NCBI GenBank assembly: GCA_905116865.2
Contig: CAJHNH020008090.1
Coordinates: 124,001 to 188,000, forward strand
DNA length: 64,000 bases
Origin: Candidula unifasciata
Taxonomy: Eukaryota > Mollusca > Gastropoda > Stylommatophora > Geomitridae
Direction: 5' to 3'
Both the position numbers and the translations under genes were made by a program. Positions 29,791 through 42,900 of this stretch are shown here, piece by piece. The first letter of the stretch is position 1; every line of letters starts with the position of its first letter. The notes under the pieces were generated by a model. The model saw only the letters and a list, made by a program, of their open reading frames with translations, had not been told where the DNA came from and ran no database searches.

Positions 29791-32700
29791 CTGCAATTAG
29801 AATTTGTCATAATTCAATCAAACATAGTGTGAGAAACTATATCTTTTTCTTCTTCTTTCTTCTTCTTCTTCTTCTTCTTCTTCTTCTTCTTCTTCTTCTT
29901 CTTCTTCTTCTTCTTCTTCTTCTTCTTCTTCTTCTTCTTCTTCTTCTTCTGCTGCTGCTGCTGCTTCTTCTTCTTCTTCTTTTGCTCCCTCTTCTTCTTT
30001 TTCTTCTTCTTTTCCTTCTTCTTCTATATGTTTTACTGCTGATGCAATAACAAAATTGCCTCGTCAGATTACAAAATCTGTTTGCAGAGTTTTGAAGGAG
30101 AATCCCCCTTATGAATAGTTGACATTCTCTAATTTCTTCAATCAGCTGATGGGAAATAAGAAGATGGCTAGGACTGAAACCAGCCATACAGTTTATTAAA
30201 GAGCAGATGGTTTGGTTATCTGACGAGAATGTCCTGGCATAAACCAAACCGCCAAAAAAGAACCACAATGAAGAAATAACATGAGCACAGAACAAGGAGA
30301 AGGCTGTGCAAAAGATGGAAAGACAGCATCAAGAAAAACCTAAAAGAAATGAAGACAAACTTATGCAATGCTCTAGAAGGACAAGAAGTTGATGGGTTTC
30401 ATCTTTTGTTGAAGAGCTGTATCATTTGTTTTTCTATCTGTTCATGGTATTTTCTTCACAGTTTCTCCCTCAGAAAAAGAGCCGCTGGCCAAGTGGTTAT
30501 ATTTCTGGGGTCTCAAGCAGGAGATCCAGTTTCAAATCTTGGTAAAGTGATGGAAGTCAGTTTTTTTTGGCTCTCCTCCGAACTTCTACCCCCACATTAT
30601 GGCAGCACCAATTATCCGTACGGGGCTCAGTTCTATTAAAGATATGCTGGCTCTGTATAACGAAACAAATGCTCTAACAGGGTCTCAGCGATATGTTATT
30701 TGCAGACCTGTTTCTGTGACTATGCCTCATCGCCGACCGTATCCCCCAGGCCGCTATGCGCGGCGCGGATAGGGGCTAAACTAGATGGCTGGGATTCACG
30801 AGCAGCAGCTACCGCATCTCCTGCAACTTCCTCCAATTAATCTGCTCATGAGTCCCAGGCACCTAGTTTAGCCCCCCATCCGTGCCGCGCGTAGCGGCGC
30901 GGGGGATACTGTCGGCGGTAAGTGTAACCGTGTTTTGCTCATGCTCAAGTTTGAGGAAAACAACGGCGCTAATCTGCGTCAGCGCAGGTGTACTCCCCAC
31001 CATGTTGCTTTTATTGTCAGTAATGTTGCGTGTCTCGAAAATGTCCATGGTCGCTAGTATCGTCTGCTAGTATCGTCTGCAGAAACGCTTGAAAGTGTCA
31101 ACAGTCGCTATTATCTGCTACTATTCGTTCGTCGCCGGAAGTTCGCATATTTTTAATAGAACTGAGCCCTGTACGGATATTTGTTGCCGCCATAATGCGG
31201 GGGTAGAAGTTCGGAGGAGAGCCTTTTTTTTTAAAAATTTTCTATTTTGTAATCTGCACAGATCAATTGATTTATTTAGGTAGCAGTTTTGATAGTCAAG
31301 GGAATAAAAAGAAAGAAACTATGACACGCACTGGAAAGACATCCGCAGTGTTTAAAAGCCTGAAACAAACATGGAACTCTCAATTGCATACAGTGGTACA
31401 GTGTGGTATCTCAGAATTCAAATGCCTCAAAACTCAAACAATTTGGAATCCGACTGAGATGTTCAAGTAAATTTTACCTCGGAACTCAAATGTCATCTTA
31501 GTAACAGAATGCATGGCACGTGCCGATCACACGAATGAGCTGATAATGCAAGAGCTTCAGCACCTTCACCAGCAGCAGAAGGAAGAAACTGCAAAAGAGA
31601 TTTCTTCCAGGGAGGAAGAGGAGAAAGCTGGAAGGATTAGCACTGCTGAAATTCAAGATCTTTTGATCATGCTGTCAAAAATGCAAGTTGTTGTTGGCAC
31701 CCTGATGGAGCCCCAGTTGACAGATGAGTTAACTTATTCAATTATAAAATTATTGAACATTTTAGAAAATTTTAAAGGGTTGCCAACATCGCAGCACTTT
31801 GAAATGCTGGATGTAAACAAATAAAACCTAGGGACCCCCCAAAACTTCTACAAGTCGTCAACAACTATATATGAAGCCCCAGAAAGGATTCCTGATGTTA
31901 TCATGGAAGGTACTTGAACAATAATCTTATATCTGTACTCCTCCGACTTCTATGTGCTATGTCACCATTTTGATCATGGTATAGAAAATAAAAAAAAAAT
32001 TTATGTTTATATTCAAATACGATCCTCATGTGTTTCTATTATTACAGTGTACTGTATATTTAGAAAAATAAATTTTAAAATTTGAGTTAACCCACCCTGG
32101 AACAGACTAACTTAGTTGCTATTATTGTCAGTGGGGAAAAATTGTGCTGTGGTTTTCAAAAAGGCATAACATGTATGATTTCAGCAAATACCTCATTAGT
32201 CACCTTTAGTGACATGCCTGTTTGGGGCGGAGAGGTGGTAGAGGTTCTGGTCATTTTCCCCACCAAACGTGGACCCCAGAACCCAAACAAAGAAACATGT
32301 CTACAATAGTACAGAATACTATGATAAGGAAAAGGTAGCGATGAGAGGATCGACTTCACTGCACCATGTTTTGTTCTGTATGGCTCAGTATCTCTCCGCA
32401 GAACAGCTAGCTGCCTGCCAAGAGCGTCACACAGAGCACGACCTCCTTAGCTCTGGTGACAATCCTCAGAGATCTCTGTAAAAATTGCACTCGTGAACTG
32501 AACTGCACCGCTGTCAAACGAATCCCCGACCTTCAGAGTGCAAGGCAAACAGCTTGACCACTTCTCCATGGAGACCCATCATATAACATGATTAGACATA
32601 TCACAAAAATAATTAATGACAACTGTGCAACTCACCTGAGATAAATAACACCCCATAGGTAAGTGCGGAACCACATGGTGGTGCCACTGTTAGCCTGATA

Positions 32701-35700
32701 CTTTCTGATCAAAATTGGATGTGGAACTGGCAGCAGACCCACTAGAGTTCCATGCTGAAGAAACTTTAAGATCTCTGTTTCGTCAGTAAGACCCCTGAGA
32801 TACAAGCAAATACGATAGCCAGGTTATGGATGAATCTGAATGTTAATTTTGAGAAGTTTCATAAAATCACAGAAGATAGTTTGAAAAAGTTAGTTGTGTA
32901 TCCTTTACAGGACATTGCAAAACCAACCTCAGCATTTTTGGGCTGTTGTGGTTTTTCTAGACAAGTTTTACATTCAGTAGTCTGCCACTGCTTTCACAAA
33001 TCGTCTGCAGCTAGGATCGAACCCAGCCCACCAGCATTACGAAGCACATTTGCAATGCTTAAGCCACAGACGCTGACCAGAAAATAAGGCATTACAAAAC
33101 AATTATTTTTCTGTGTGTGGGTTCTGGGGCCCACTCTCTGGGGAAAAACAAGAATAAATAGACCCACTGCACACCCAAAAGCATGTCATTAGAGTTGACT
33201 AATTGGGAGTTTTCTTCAAAATATAAGTGCATCTGCCTGATAGGTAAGGAACCAACAGTGTGCATACAAATAAGTCAGATCTGTAAAACAGATGTGCACA
33301 CAACATTCAGGTTCTGGAACAGGACTACAAGTCCAGAAGCGGCGGAACAAGCAGAACTGTCCGCTAGAGTTTACAGCCAGTAAACATAAAGGAGAAAAAT
33401 AAAAACAATTTTTAGTCACTACTACATTCAAATCTATTTCTTTCCCCCAAAGCAGGAAACAACTTCAGTTCATTCAATTTTATCATAAAAAGATATAACA
33501 GCCAGACTATGTTAACTTTTTCAGACTATGTTAACTTTTTCCATCCCAGAAGATCATATCTGATACCTGACTGAAGCAATAATGATGACAGCAAAAGCAT
33601 GGGTATACTGCATCCACAGGGTCTAAATAGACAGCACATTATGGTTTTGTGCTGTTGGATTAATTAAGTTTGCATGACTCAAGATGTACAAATATAGAAA
33701 TCATGTTGACTGGTGCAGATGAGTAAATATAAAACACATGGTTCGTTGTTTGGGAATAAAGGAGTTCGTGATTTTATTTCTTTGCCAATGAAGAAAAAAA
33801 AATTAATTCAGTTTCATCATGAAAATATGGCATCCTTACTATATTATTTCAAGTTGTTTTTTTCTATTGGGTCAAAGCAAGAAACAACTTAGTCTTTAAT
33901 CTTGAGCCTAGGGCAACACATAGGGTTGAGGTCATAGCTCTTCATGTCTGGTAGTTCACTGCAGCCTGTTTTGGGTCGCTGATGTTCATTAGGCCCATGG
34001 TAAAAAGCCTTCCCTGATGATGGTTCTATGCAGAGTCTCTCTCTTGGTCTTTCCCATTTTTCTTACCCTTTCAGTGTCAATATGAGGGCTTGATGGAGGG
34101 GTGTGGTCTTATCCTTTCTGACTGCATGGCCAATGTAGTTCCATGGTGCTTTCTTATACAATTTTATACATTATCTTGCTTGGAAACAACTAGTTAGTTG
34201 CGTATCCTTTACAGGAGTTTGCAGAACCAACCCCAACAGCTCCAGGCTGTTGTGTGATTTTTCTAGGCAAATTTACGTCCAGTAGTTTGCCATTGCTTTC
34301 TGGACGGTCGGCTTTCTTGATACCACTGTGGAAACCAACGCAGTAGCTGGAATCGAACCCGGCATTACGAAGCGTTCTCATCGACTTAGCCACAGAGCCG
34401 ACTGGAAACAGCTACAATCATTTAATTCAGCTTCATCATAATAAAGAAGAACGCTGGACTTACTTATCAATGCAGATTTTTTCCACTTGTGGGACCAAGA
34501 CCTGAAGCATTCTCATGATTGTTTGCAGTGGCAACTTCTGTTTCCATGATTGGACCTAATAAAAAAAAACAAATTACAAACACTCTTTGTTACTGTGGCT
34601 CTTGCTGTCTTCCAAACATTCAAATGCAACAAGCAATCAGAGATACAAGATTTAAAGCCTCACATATTTCCATGGGTAGACTGGATCCCGCTGTAGTATA
34701 CCTACAAAAAAAAAACTTCAGAAAAAGATAAAGAAAGTGCTGGGACACAATCAAATAATCTAGTTACCTATAACCACACTTAAAAATCTAATAAAAATAA
34801 ACACACAGAAAAGCCACCTGTTTAACAAGAGGATGGCTACTGTCTAGTTGACAGAAGTGAGCCAGCTGTTTTACTTAGAACAGGAGTTCACAGATTTGGC
34901 AAACAGATCTATACAAACAAAAATAATTTATTGAAAAAAAAAACAGTCATGTTTTATCTTGGTATCCTGAAGAAGATAGTTTGTCACTGCTTTCTTTCTT
35001 GGCAGTTAACATACAGGTAAGATGATACTGTCACTATAGTGTAACTTTCTGCCCACAGTTGAGGAACTTGAGACCATGAATGAGGCAGGACAAGAGCACT
35101 GACCTGATTCATGATTCTGATGATTGTGTTAGATTGTGAACCATGACTGCCTTTGCTTATTGCCAGGCCAATGATGATGATGAGACAGTAAACACAAAGC
35201 TGATGATAAGTTTTACAGCAAGTCTATGTATGGAAAAGCATATCAGTTTTATAGCAATGAACACGTATGGAAAAGCACATCAGTTTTATAGCGATGAACG
35301 CGTATGGAAAAGCACATCAGTTTTATAGCGATGAACATGTATGGAAAAAAACATCAGTGAAAAGGGATTGGTTTGAGTGTCTTCTTGTCGATATCGGAGA
35401 TATCGACACTCAAACCAATCCCTCTTCATTTTAATAGCCCTGACCACAGCGGTAAAGATGACATATCTGTCACAGCATTAAAATCTTGCTCTGGCGATCA
35501 TACTACCCGCCTCGCTTTGGAAAATCGCCTTATCCACAGCCTTAGGGTTCTTAGTCCAAGAGGTATCAATATCCAACATACCTTTATCTAAATAGTTCTA
35601 ATCTTATCACATTTTAAATGTTAATTATTTTATTTTATTTCATATTATTACTTTATTCTATTTCTTATCAGTATCATTTATGTATCATTAACACTTGTTT

Positions 35701-38004
35701 TTCTTTTATTCCCAGTATTGTGACAATATTTTTTTTAGCCATCGTTTATTTTATTATATTTCATTTATTCTGCATCACATTTTTTTAAACGTCGCTCACG
35801 TCACCCCTTAGAGATCTACATACTCTCCATTCCTCGTTTGTGTATTTCACTTGTGTTTGAAAAAGGCTGCCTGGCCGAAACGTTACGTTGTGTTGTTTTG
35901 TGCACGTTTTCCTCTTTGCCATTTTGTTGAGCTTTTTAGTCAAATTTCTCTGGAATTCCTTGTATTAGCTTGACTGCAGTCACCCCCATAGTTTCACCAG
36001 TTTTACAGAAATATGCTCATATGAAAAAGTACTTTATTTTACAGCATCTCAGTTTTACAGCAGTGTGTACATATGGAAAAGTACCTCAAACTAAAGAACA
36101 TGTGCATGTATCAAGCGTAACTCAGAAGGTCATGGCTTGTCACTCTACCTGACAATTAATGGCATGGCATATAATGATCTTTAAACAAGGAATAAAAAGA
36201 AAAACTGAATAAAACACAAGGGTAGGTACTTAAAAATTGTTACACATACAAAGAATTGAAAATAATGCTGATAAGGGGGGAAGGGGAGGTGATATATTTA
36301 CCATTTAAGGAATAGGAGATTACTGAAGCAATATTAATCAAAACGACCAGTCCTGCTTTGTGCAGCCAAAGAAAATTTGTGGTAAATTTAAATTTGGAGC
36401 TTCATCTTTAATATTCTCAAGGAGATCATAAAAACATTCTATAATATCATCTTCTTTATCTTCAGTGGGTGCATACAAATTAACCATCGTGGTATTTTTC
36501 CATTTTCCTTTTATTCGTAACTGACTGATCCTATCACTAACAGTTTCAAAATTTATAACGCTTTCCCAAAACTATTTCTTGATAACAAATCCTGTCCCTA
36601 GTTCATGTTTGTTTTAAGTGTTTCCTCTATACACTATGATCATTCCATTTTCCTCTATGGTACCCTGTCCTGGTCATCTTATTTCTTGAATTGCTGTTAT
36701 ATCCATTCTGTATTTTGATAACTCACAGGTCAGTACTTCAGCTGCTCCAGCTCTATAAAGGTTTCCTACATTCCATGTTCTAAATCTCAAAAGTTCTTTA
36801 ACGTTGCAGGTTTATTGTCCGTTTAAATCCATCTAAAATTGAGGCTTGGATATCTGTTTCGTGACAAGATAAAATTTTACGAAGGTGGGGGTGTCGGCCC
36901 CACACTTCAACCCCCAATCTGGAGGAAATTTTTACATGCATTATTTTATAATTCAATAAGTCCATTGTGTGTTTCAATGGATGAAGGAAAATAGGAAAAT
37001 CCCGTCTGTCTGTCTGGTGATCTTAACTAGGGCTTACAACTGGGATAGGGCTTTTAGACAAGCATCCTGAAAAATCATACTACAGCTCATGTTTGGGTTA
37101 GGTGTCATTTTCTTGGGGGTGGGTGGGTGGGGGGTAAAATGCCTTACGGAGGGTGTACTAAGCAACTTACCCATTCTGGAGTAGCCACCCACTGTACAAC
37201 TGATGTTCTGGCAGCAGGTCGTGTGGACTCTGTGGGTGTTTTAGGTACAGGTTCAGGTGTTGTGGGTGACTGTGGTGGAAGTGGCTGGATCAACAACAAC
37301 AAAACAACACACAAAAAACAGTGAAATCATCATAACCTTACTGATGCACATACTACCATGTTACGTGAGAGAGAGACGAAGAGAGAGACAGCGTACAAGA
37401 AACAGACAGACAAAGACAGAAACTGAAAGAAATTGAAGAAAACAAAATGACAGACAGAAAAAAAAGGATAGAAAAAAAAGACAAGACAGAAAGAAATAGT
37501 CCAATAATACATGAATACGTGCAAGTTAGTATGTGATCATGCACGTTTATGAGAGAAAATATAACGTGTGTGAGCATCTGGAAAGAGAAAAAAGTGTAAG
37601 TGAAAAGAAAACAGATACATGTGCAACATGCATATGAGAGAAAGTAGAGTTAGAGAGAGAAGGGGAGAGAAAGATGATAGAGAGAGAAACAGTGAAAGAG
37701 AGAGACATACAGACCGAGACAGAAAAGGAGAGAAAATGCAAAACAGAAAGACTGACAAAAAGAAGAACAGAGAGACAGAAAGAGACAGCAGTCCAATAAA
37801 ACATGTATGTGTGCAAGAAAGCATGTGATCATGCATTGGTATGAGAGAACAGATCATGTGTCTTAGCATCTATCTGGAAAGAGAAGAAAGAAAAAAGAAC
37901 AAAGAGTGCATGTGAGAAGAGAACAGATACATGTGCAATATTTACATGAGAAAAAGGAGACTGCAAAGGGGGAGGGGGGAGAGAGAGAGAGGGAGAGAGA
38001 GAGG

Positions 38005-38056
<52 letters not shown>

Positions 38057-38091
38057 AAAAGAGAGAGAGAGAGAGAGAAAGAGAGAGAAAA

Positions 38092-38144
<53 letters not shown>

Positions 38145-38161
38145 AAAAGAGAGAGAGAGAG

Positions 38162-38204
<43 letters not shown>

Positions 38205-39946
38205 CCATAGTAAGTTTTCAACTTCACTGCAGACGATCACCCACCCCATAATTGTTCCATTCTTAGGCAAGTGAAAATAAAATAAAAATGCCCTTCACTC
38301 TCGCATTTGAGAAAACAATTAGTCCCAGCAAAATCTAGAAACATGCGCACACAGAAAATGCACAAGGTAGCAGCTAGAGTTGCTAACACCAACATTCGCC
38401 ACCAGAATTGTTATTTATCACCAATGGAAGTAGTCAGTCAAAACAAGCTGGCAATACACATGCGATATTATTGCATAAAAAACTTCGCCATCCCAAATGC
38501 AAATACAGAAACTGCAGTGGGCACAGATGGAAGGCACCACATGAAAAGTATAGCTCACAGTGCTGCACCAAATACTCAATTTCAGTTGCTTAGGCAATCA
38601 ACATTCTCAATGCATGGTGGTTTATGGGGGGGGGGGGGTCCCTTTTCCCCCTCACATGATGATGATTAATTGGCACCTTTCCATCTTTCCAGATGACAGT
38701 GTTATATTGCGCTATGAGGAGGCATGAGATTCACAGCCCATGGCAATGGTGAGTGTGACTAGCAAGAACCCGCCTGTGTCAAGAAAAGTCTTTCCACAAT
38801 GATGGCATGGGATTTCAGGACCATTGTTGTCAACATTTGTGTTTAATCCGTTTCTTTTCAGACGCTCAGCTCTCATCCTTTCTGCAATAATTTCTTCCTT
38901 CACTCTTATTCCCTTCCTGATATGCCCTTTCCACACAACACGGTCCATGACATTTTGTTCCCATAAGTCCACCTCACTCAAATACCTGTAAATGTCAATT
39001 TTAATTCTACAATCAAATTTCATTTTCATACCTCGCTGTTCAATGTAGGTGGCTGAGGACTGGAAGTGGAAAGCCCAGAAATTCCATGTGAATTTTCCTT
39101 GTTAACAACTTGTGCAGTCTCCTCCATATCCCCAGCGGGCTGAGCATTATGAGAGCTCATATCTTCTGCCAGCTCTTTCAAAGTAGCCTGACAATGGCCA
39201 TCGTCTGGAGCCGCCTTTTCTGTCATCTTATCAATTCCTGTGAAATATTAATATAAAAATTATTCATGCAACATAATTTTTTTTTAAATTAAATTAGAAG
39301 CTCATGTGGCTTAGCTCTTTCCAACATCTGACAAATTTCTGTGAAATAATAATATGAAATTATTAATGGAGTATAATTTAACTCCCAAGGAATGCATCGA
39401 GCACTAATTGGTTGCTACAAGTGGCACATGATGTGCACACGTATTTAATTTACCATTGGCCAGTATAAAAATGCAAACAGGCAGTTTTGAATGGTATTTC
39501 TTGTTCTATGTGTTCAATAACACTTGTGCTGATCATTAGGTTTATTCAGAAATCTGGTGAAAAGCATCAAATATAGCAGGTTTGTGGGTTTTACCGAGTT
39601 ATAAAGTGTCTGTTTGAAAATAATATGACCTCCGAGCAGACTTCTTAATGAAGCCTAAACAAATAAATAAAACATGTGTTTATCAGATTTATCTGAAGCT
39701 AGACAAAGAAAGTTGTGAAGTTAACTTGTTTCAGTCACTGATCGAGTCACATTTTGATGAGGATGGCTCTAATTTGTGCCTAATGCAAAGTGTACAATAA
39801 TAACAAAATCAGCTGGTATAAAAATATAAAAGTATTTGTGAAAATGTGATTTTCTTCAGTATCAGTTAGTTCTAGTGTGATTTCTTTATTATTTAGGAAC
39901 ATAGGCTATAAAATGATGAGCAAATTGAGTTTTTTTTTTTTAATTT

Positions 39947-39977
<31 letters not shown>

Positions 39978-42900
39978 GGGGGGAAATGCCGTTTTCGGAA
40001 GTCATTTTTTCTTTATAAAAAAAATGGTGCTGTTTTGGTGTTCCAAAAGTTTCTCTGCAACAAGATCTAATGTACAAATTGTGTTTATATTTAATCTATA
40101 CATGACTAAACAGTTCCATATTCATTTGTGATTTATTTGGATACATTTTATCGAGTTTTCTTTAAGCGCAATGACAGTAAGTGGACAAATTATTATTTTG
40201 TTTCCCTAATCTATCTAAACATGTCGTTTGCTTACTTACTAATTTTTAACTACTAACAAAATTATTTGTTGTAGCAGCATTCTAATATTATTCCTCCACA
40301 AACCCTGGTCATTTTGATTGTATAATCTGAATTAGTATGGTCTGTTTTAATTTGTTACACTTGTGACATTTTAAAACTGCATTATCACCCCTTAGTCCTC
40401 TGATGCCAAACCCCCTGAGACTCAAAGAGTTTAGTTAAAAAAAATGAAATCAGAACCTCATTTAGCTTGATTCTTTCCGTCATCTTATTAATTCCTATGA
40501 CATATTTTTTTTTTAAATTACTTGCATTTCTAATCTTCCTGATCATGGATTAAATATTTCAGAACCAAAGATGGTTAATTAGTTATAAATTTATGATGCA
40601 TTCCTTGGTACTCAAAGAGTTAACTTATGCAATATTATTTCAGTAAAAATTAAAAGGTAATGTGGTTATGAGAAGTGCACTTGCCTACTGTGACTGATTA
40701 TGGATTAGGACTTCTCACTGTCGCAAAGAGTTAACTGGTTAAATTAGAGCGCATACAGAACACCGCTATGCAAGTCATTTGGGGATGTACAAGAGACATT
40801 CCAGTAGTGCGCATGTGATGCATCCTTGGTTTGCCGACTGTTGCAGGTAGACTCAAGGTGCTGCAGGGAAGTCATACCTCATCGTAGTTGAAGACACAGA
40901 TCACACTCTGCATGAAGTGCTGGATGCAGTTAAGGGTCTGCACGCAGCTGATAAGAGGGAAGTCATGGATGGCTCAGGCAGAGTACAAGATCAGACAGGT
41001 TTCCTTCCTGGAGAACATTAAGCGAGGAGAAGAGTGGGTCAGAGTGCCAGTGGAATAGTCAAACTTGTGCAGAGTCATGATCACATTCAGCTGGGAGTGC
41101 AGGGAGTGGCCCCCATGTGCCATGGAGGTGGAAATTATGTCTTCTGGCTCAATAGTCGGTTTAAATTCCTTGTAGACAACTTTATGATGTTGCTACTCAG
41201 TTTTCTTTCAAGACATCATCACTATGCTTTTTTTTTATATGCCAAGAGTAGGACAAATAAATTAAAATGCACTTTTTGGTGCTGCTGACGTAAATGCCTC
41301 TGGTACATCAGGGATACAATGCCAGATACACATTTTTATAAACCATTGCTAGATCTATATTTTTTTAAAGACTAATCCACACTATGTGGGTGCTGAGGTC
41401 AACATCCTGCAGTCGCCTTTATTTCCCCGGACATTGTCTGGTACCCATTTTAGCTGAGGCCGACCTGGGAGCCAAAGTGAGTTTGGAAAAAAGTGCGTCT
41501 CAAAGTTAATTTGAACTCCTGACATTAAAGCCAACAGGTGAGCTTAACTACCACGCCTCCTAAAGAAAGAAGTAGAGACAGAAAGAAAAAGGTATCATCG
41601 CTGTCAAGGTCACCTTATTTTAGGGGTGTCTGGTTAGTCATTTGTCGAAGTCCACTTATTTCAGCAGTGAAACACCATCAATGTCTGGAGGTAAGAGATT
41701 TGATTCCTAAAGCAGCAATGATACCTTTCGATCTCAATGTTACCTATTGTATCTTTTTTTGTTTCTATTCTCTGGTGCATTTATGAGTAGCCAATAAATA
41801 CATTACAATGTGAACAAAAAAGACATTAACAATGGATTGCACAATTTATTTCCGGTTCAATTCCAATATCTTTCCCCAAACAGACAGCTGAATATTTTTG
41901 GGGATGGTAGGCTGCATGCGGTCGTGGGATCTAAGCTGCATGCAGTCGTGGGACCATAGGCTGCACTCTCCCGTGGGATGTAGGTGGGTTGGGGTTAGGC
42001 CCAGTTCAAGATGTTACAAGCATCAGAAAGCCGGTAAACCCGCTCTTACTACCTTCAAAAATATTGTCCTGTGACGTCATCCTGGGGGGAGATATTGGAA
42101 AAGCACCTTATTTCCTTGTACATTTTATTGTATCTCATGAGGGGCATACCACAGTAACAATTAAATAAAATAAGATATATAAATGAATGAACCCTAGAAA
42201 AACAAAATACAAAAATCAATCACATTTATGAGTAACAGCCTGTCAGACAATAATGTGCAGTTTATTGTGTCTTCTTTGTTAAAATATACAATGGGGAACA
42301 CTGCTTTTCTGAAACACTATAATTTGTACATCATAATGTATTTTTGGCCTCATGGGTTCACAGTGAATTTGTTTTTTGTCTGTCCATTGTGTTCTCACAA
42401 TTCTTCTATAAAACCACAGCTTCCATATAATTGTGCATTAATCAACTAATTCAAACAACAAAAGAAACATAACAATACATACTAGGTGTCGCAGCCAGTG
42501 AGACTTTGAGTGTGCCAGGTTCTGCTTCTAAAGCTGGTTGTGCCCCTTCCATCGTCTGAGGGTCTCGTGTGTCCTGTGGAGGCGCTGCAAACTTCTTCCC
42601 ACGCTTGGTCATGGCCTTGGCTATGGCAGAGTGGTCGACGGGAAGATTTGCCAGCTGGTGGAAAACATTCCTCTTGCGGATGATGGTGTAGACAAGGTTA
42701 GAATTACCTGCAAAAAGTATCAGAACCGTCAGCTTAATGTATAAGAATTTCATACCAAACAAATCATAATTTTTTACTAACAACATCTATATCTCTATAT
42801 CCTCTTCATGTTGCAGTTGACACATCACATAAGGCATTCACAATTGATCTCCACTGCAGCTGGTCTGCTGTTTTTCAGCCCATGGTATCCCATGTCAGTT

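Noticed and set aside
29601..30295. Poly-leucine and poly-arginine ORFs
   Set aside because: Products of the TTC/GAA repeat in the last HID1 intron.
37863..38274. ORFs of about 110-135 codons (R/E-rich and S/L-rich)
   Set aside because: Translation of the (GA)n microsatellite on both strands.
38307..38669. 120-codon + strand ORF in a HID1 intron
   Set aside because: No motif recognised. It ends in a poly-G region and a microsatellite-like tail, so probably decayed repeat.
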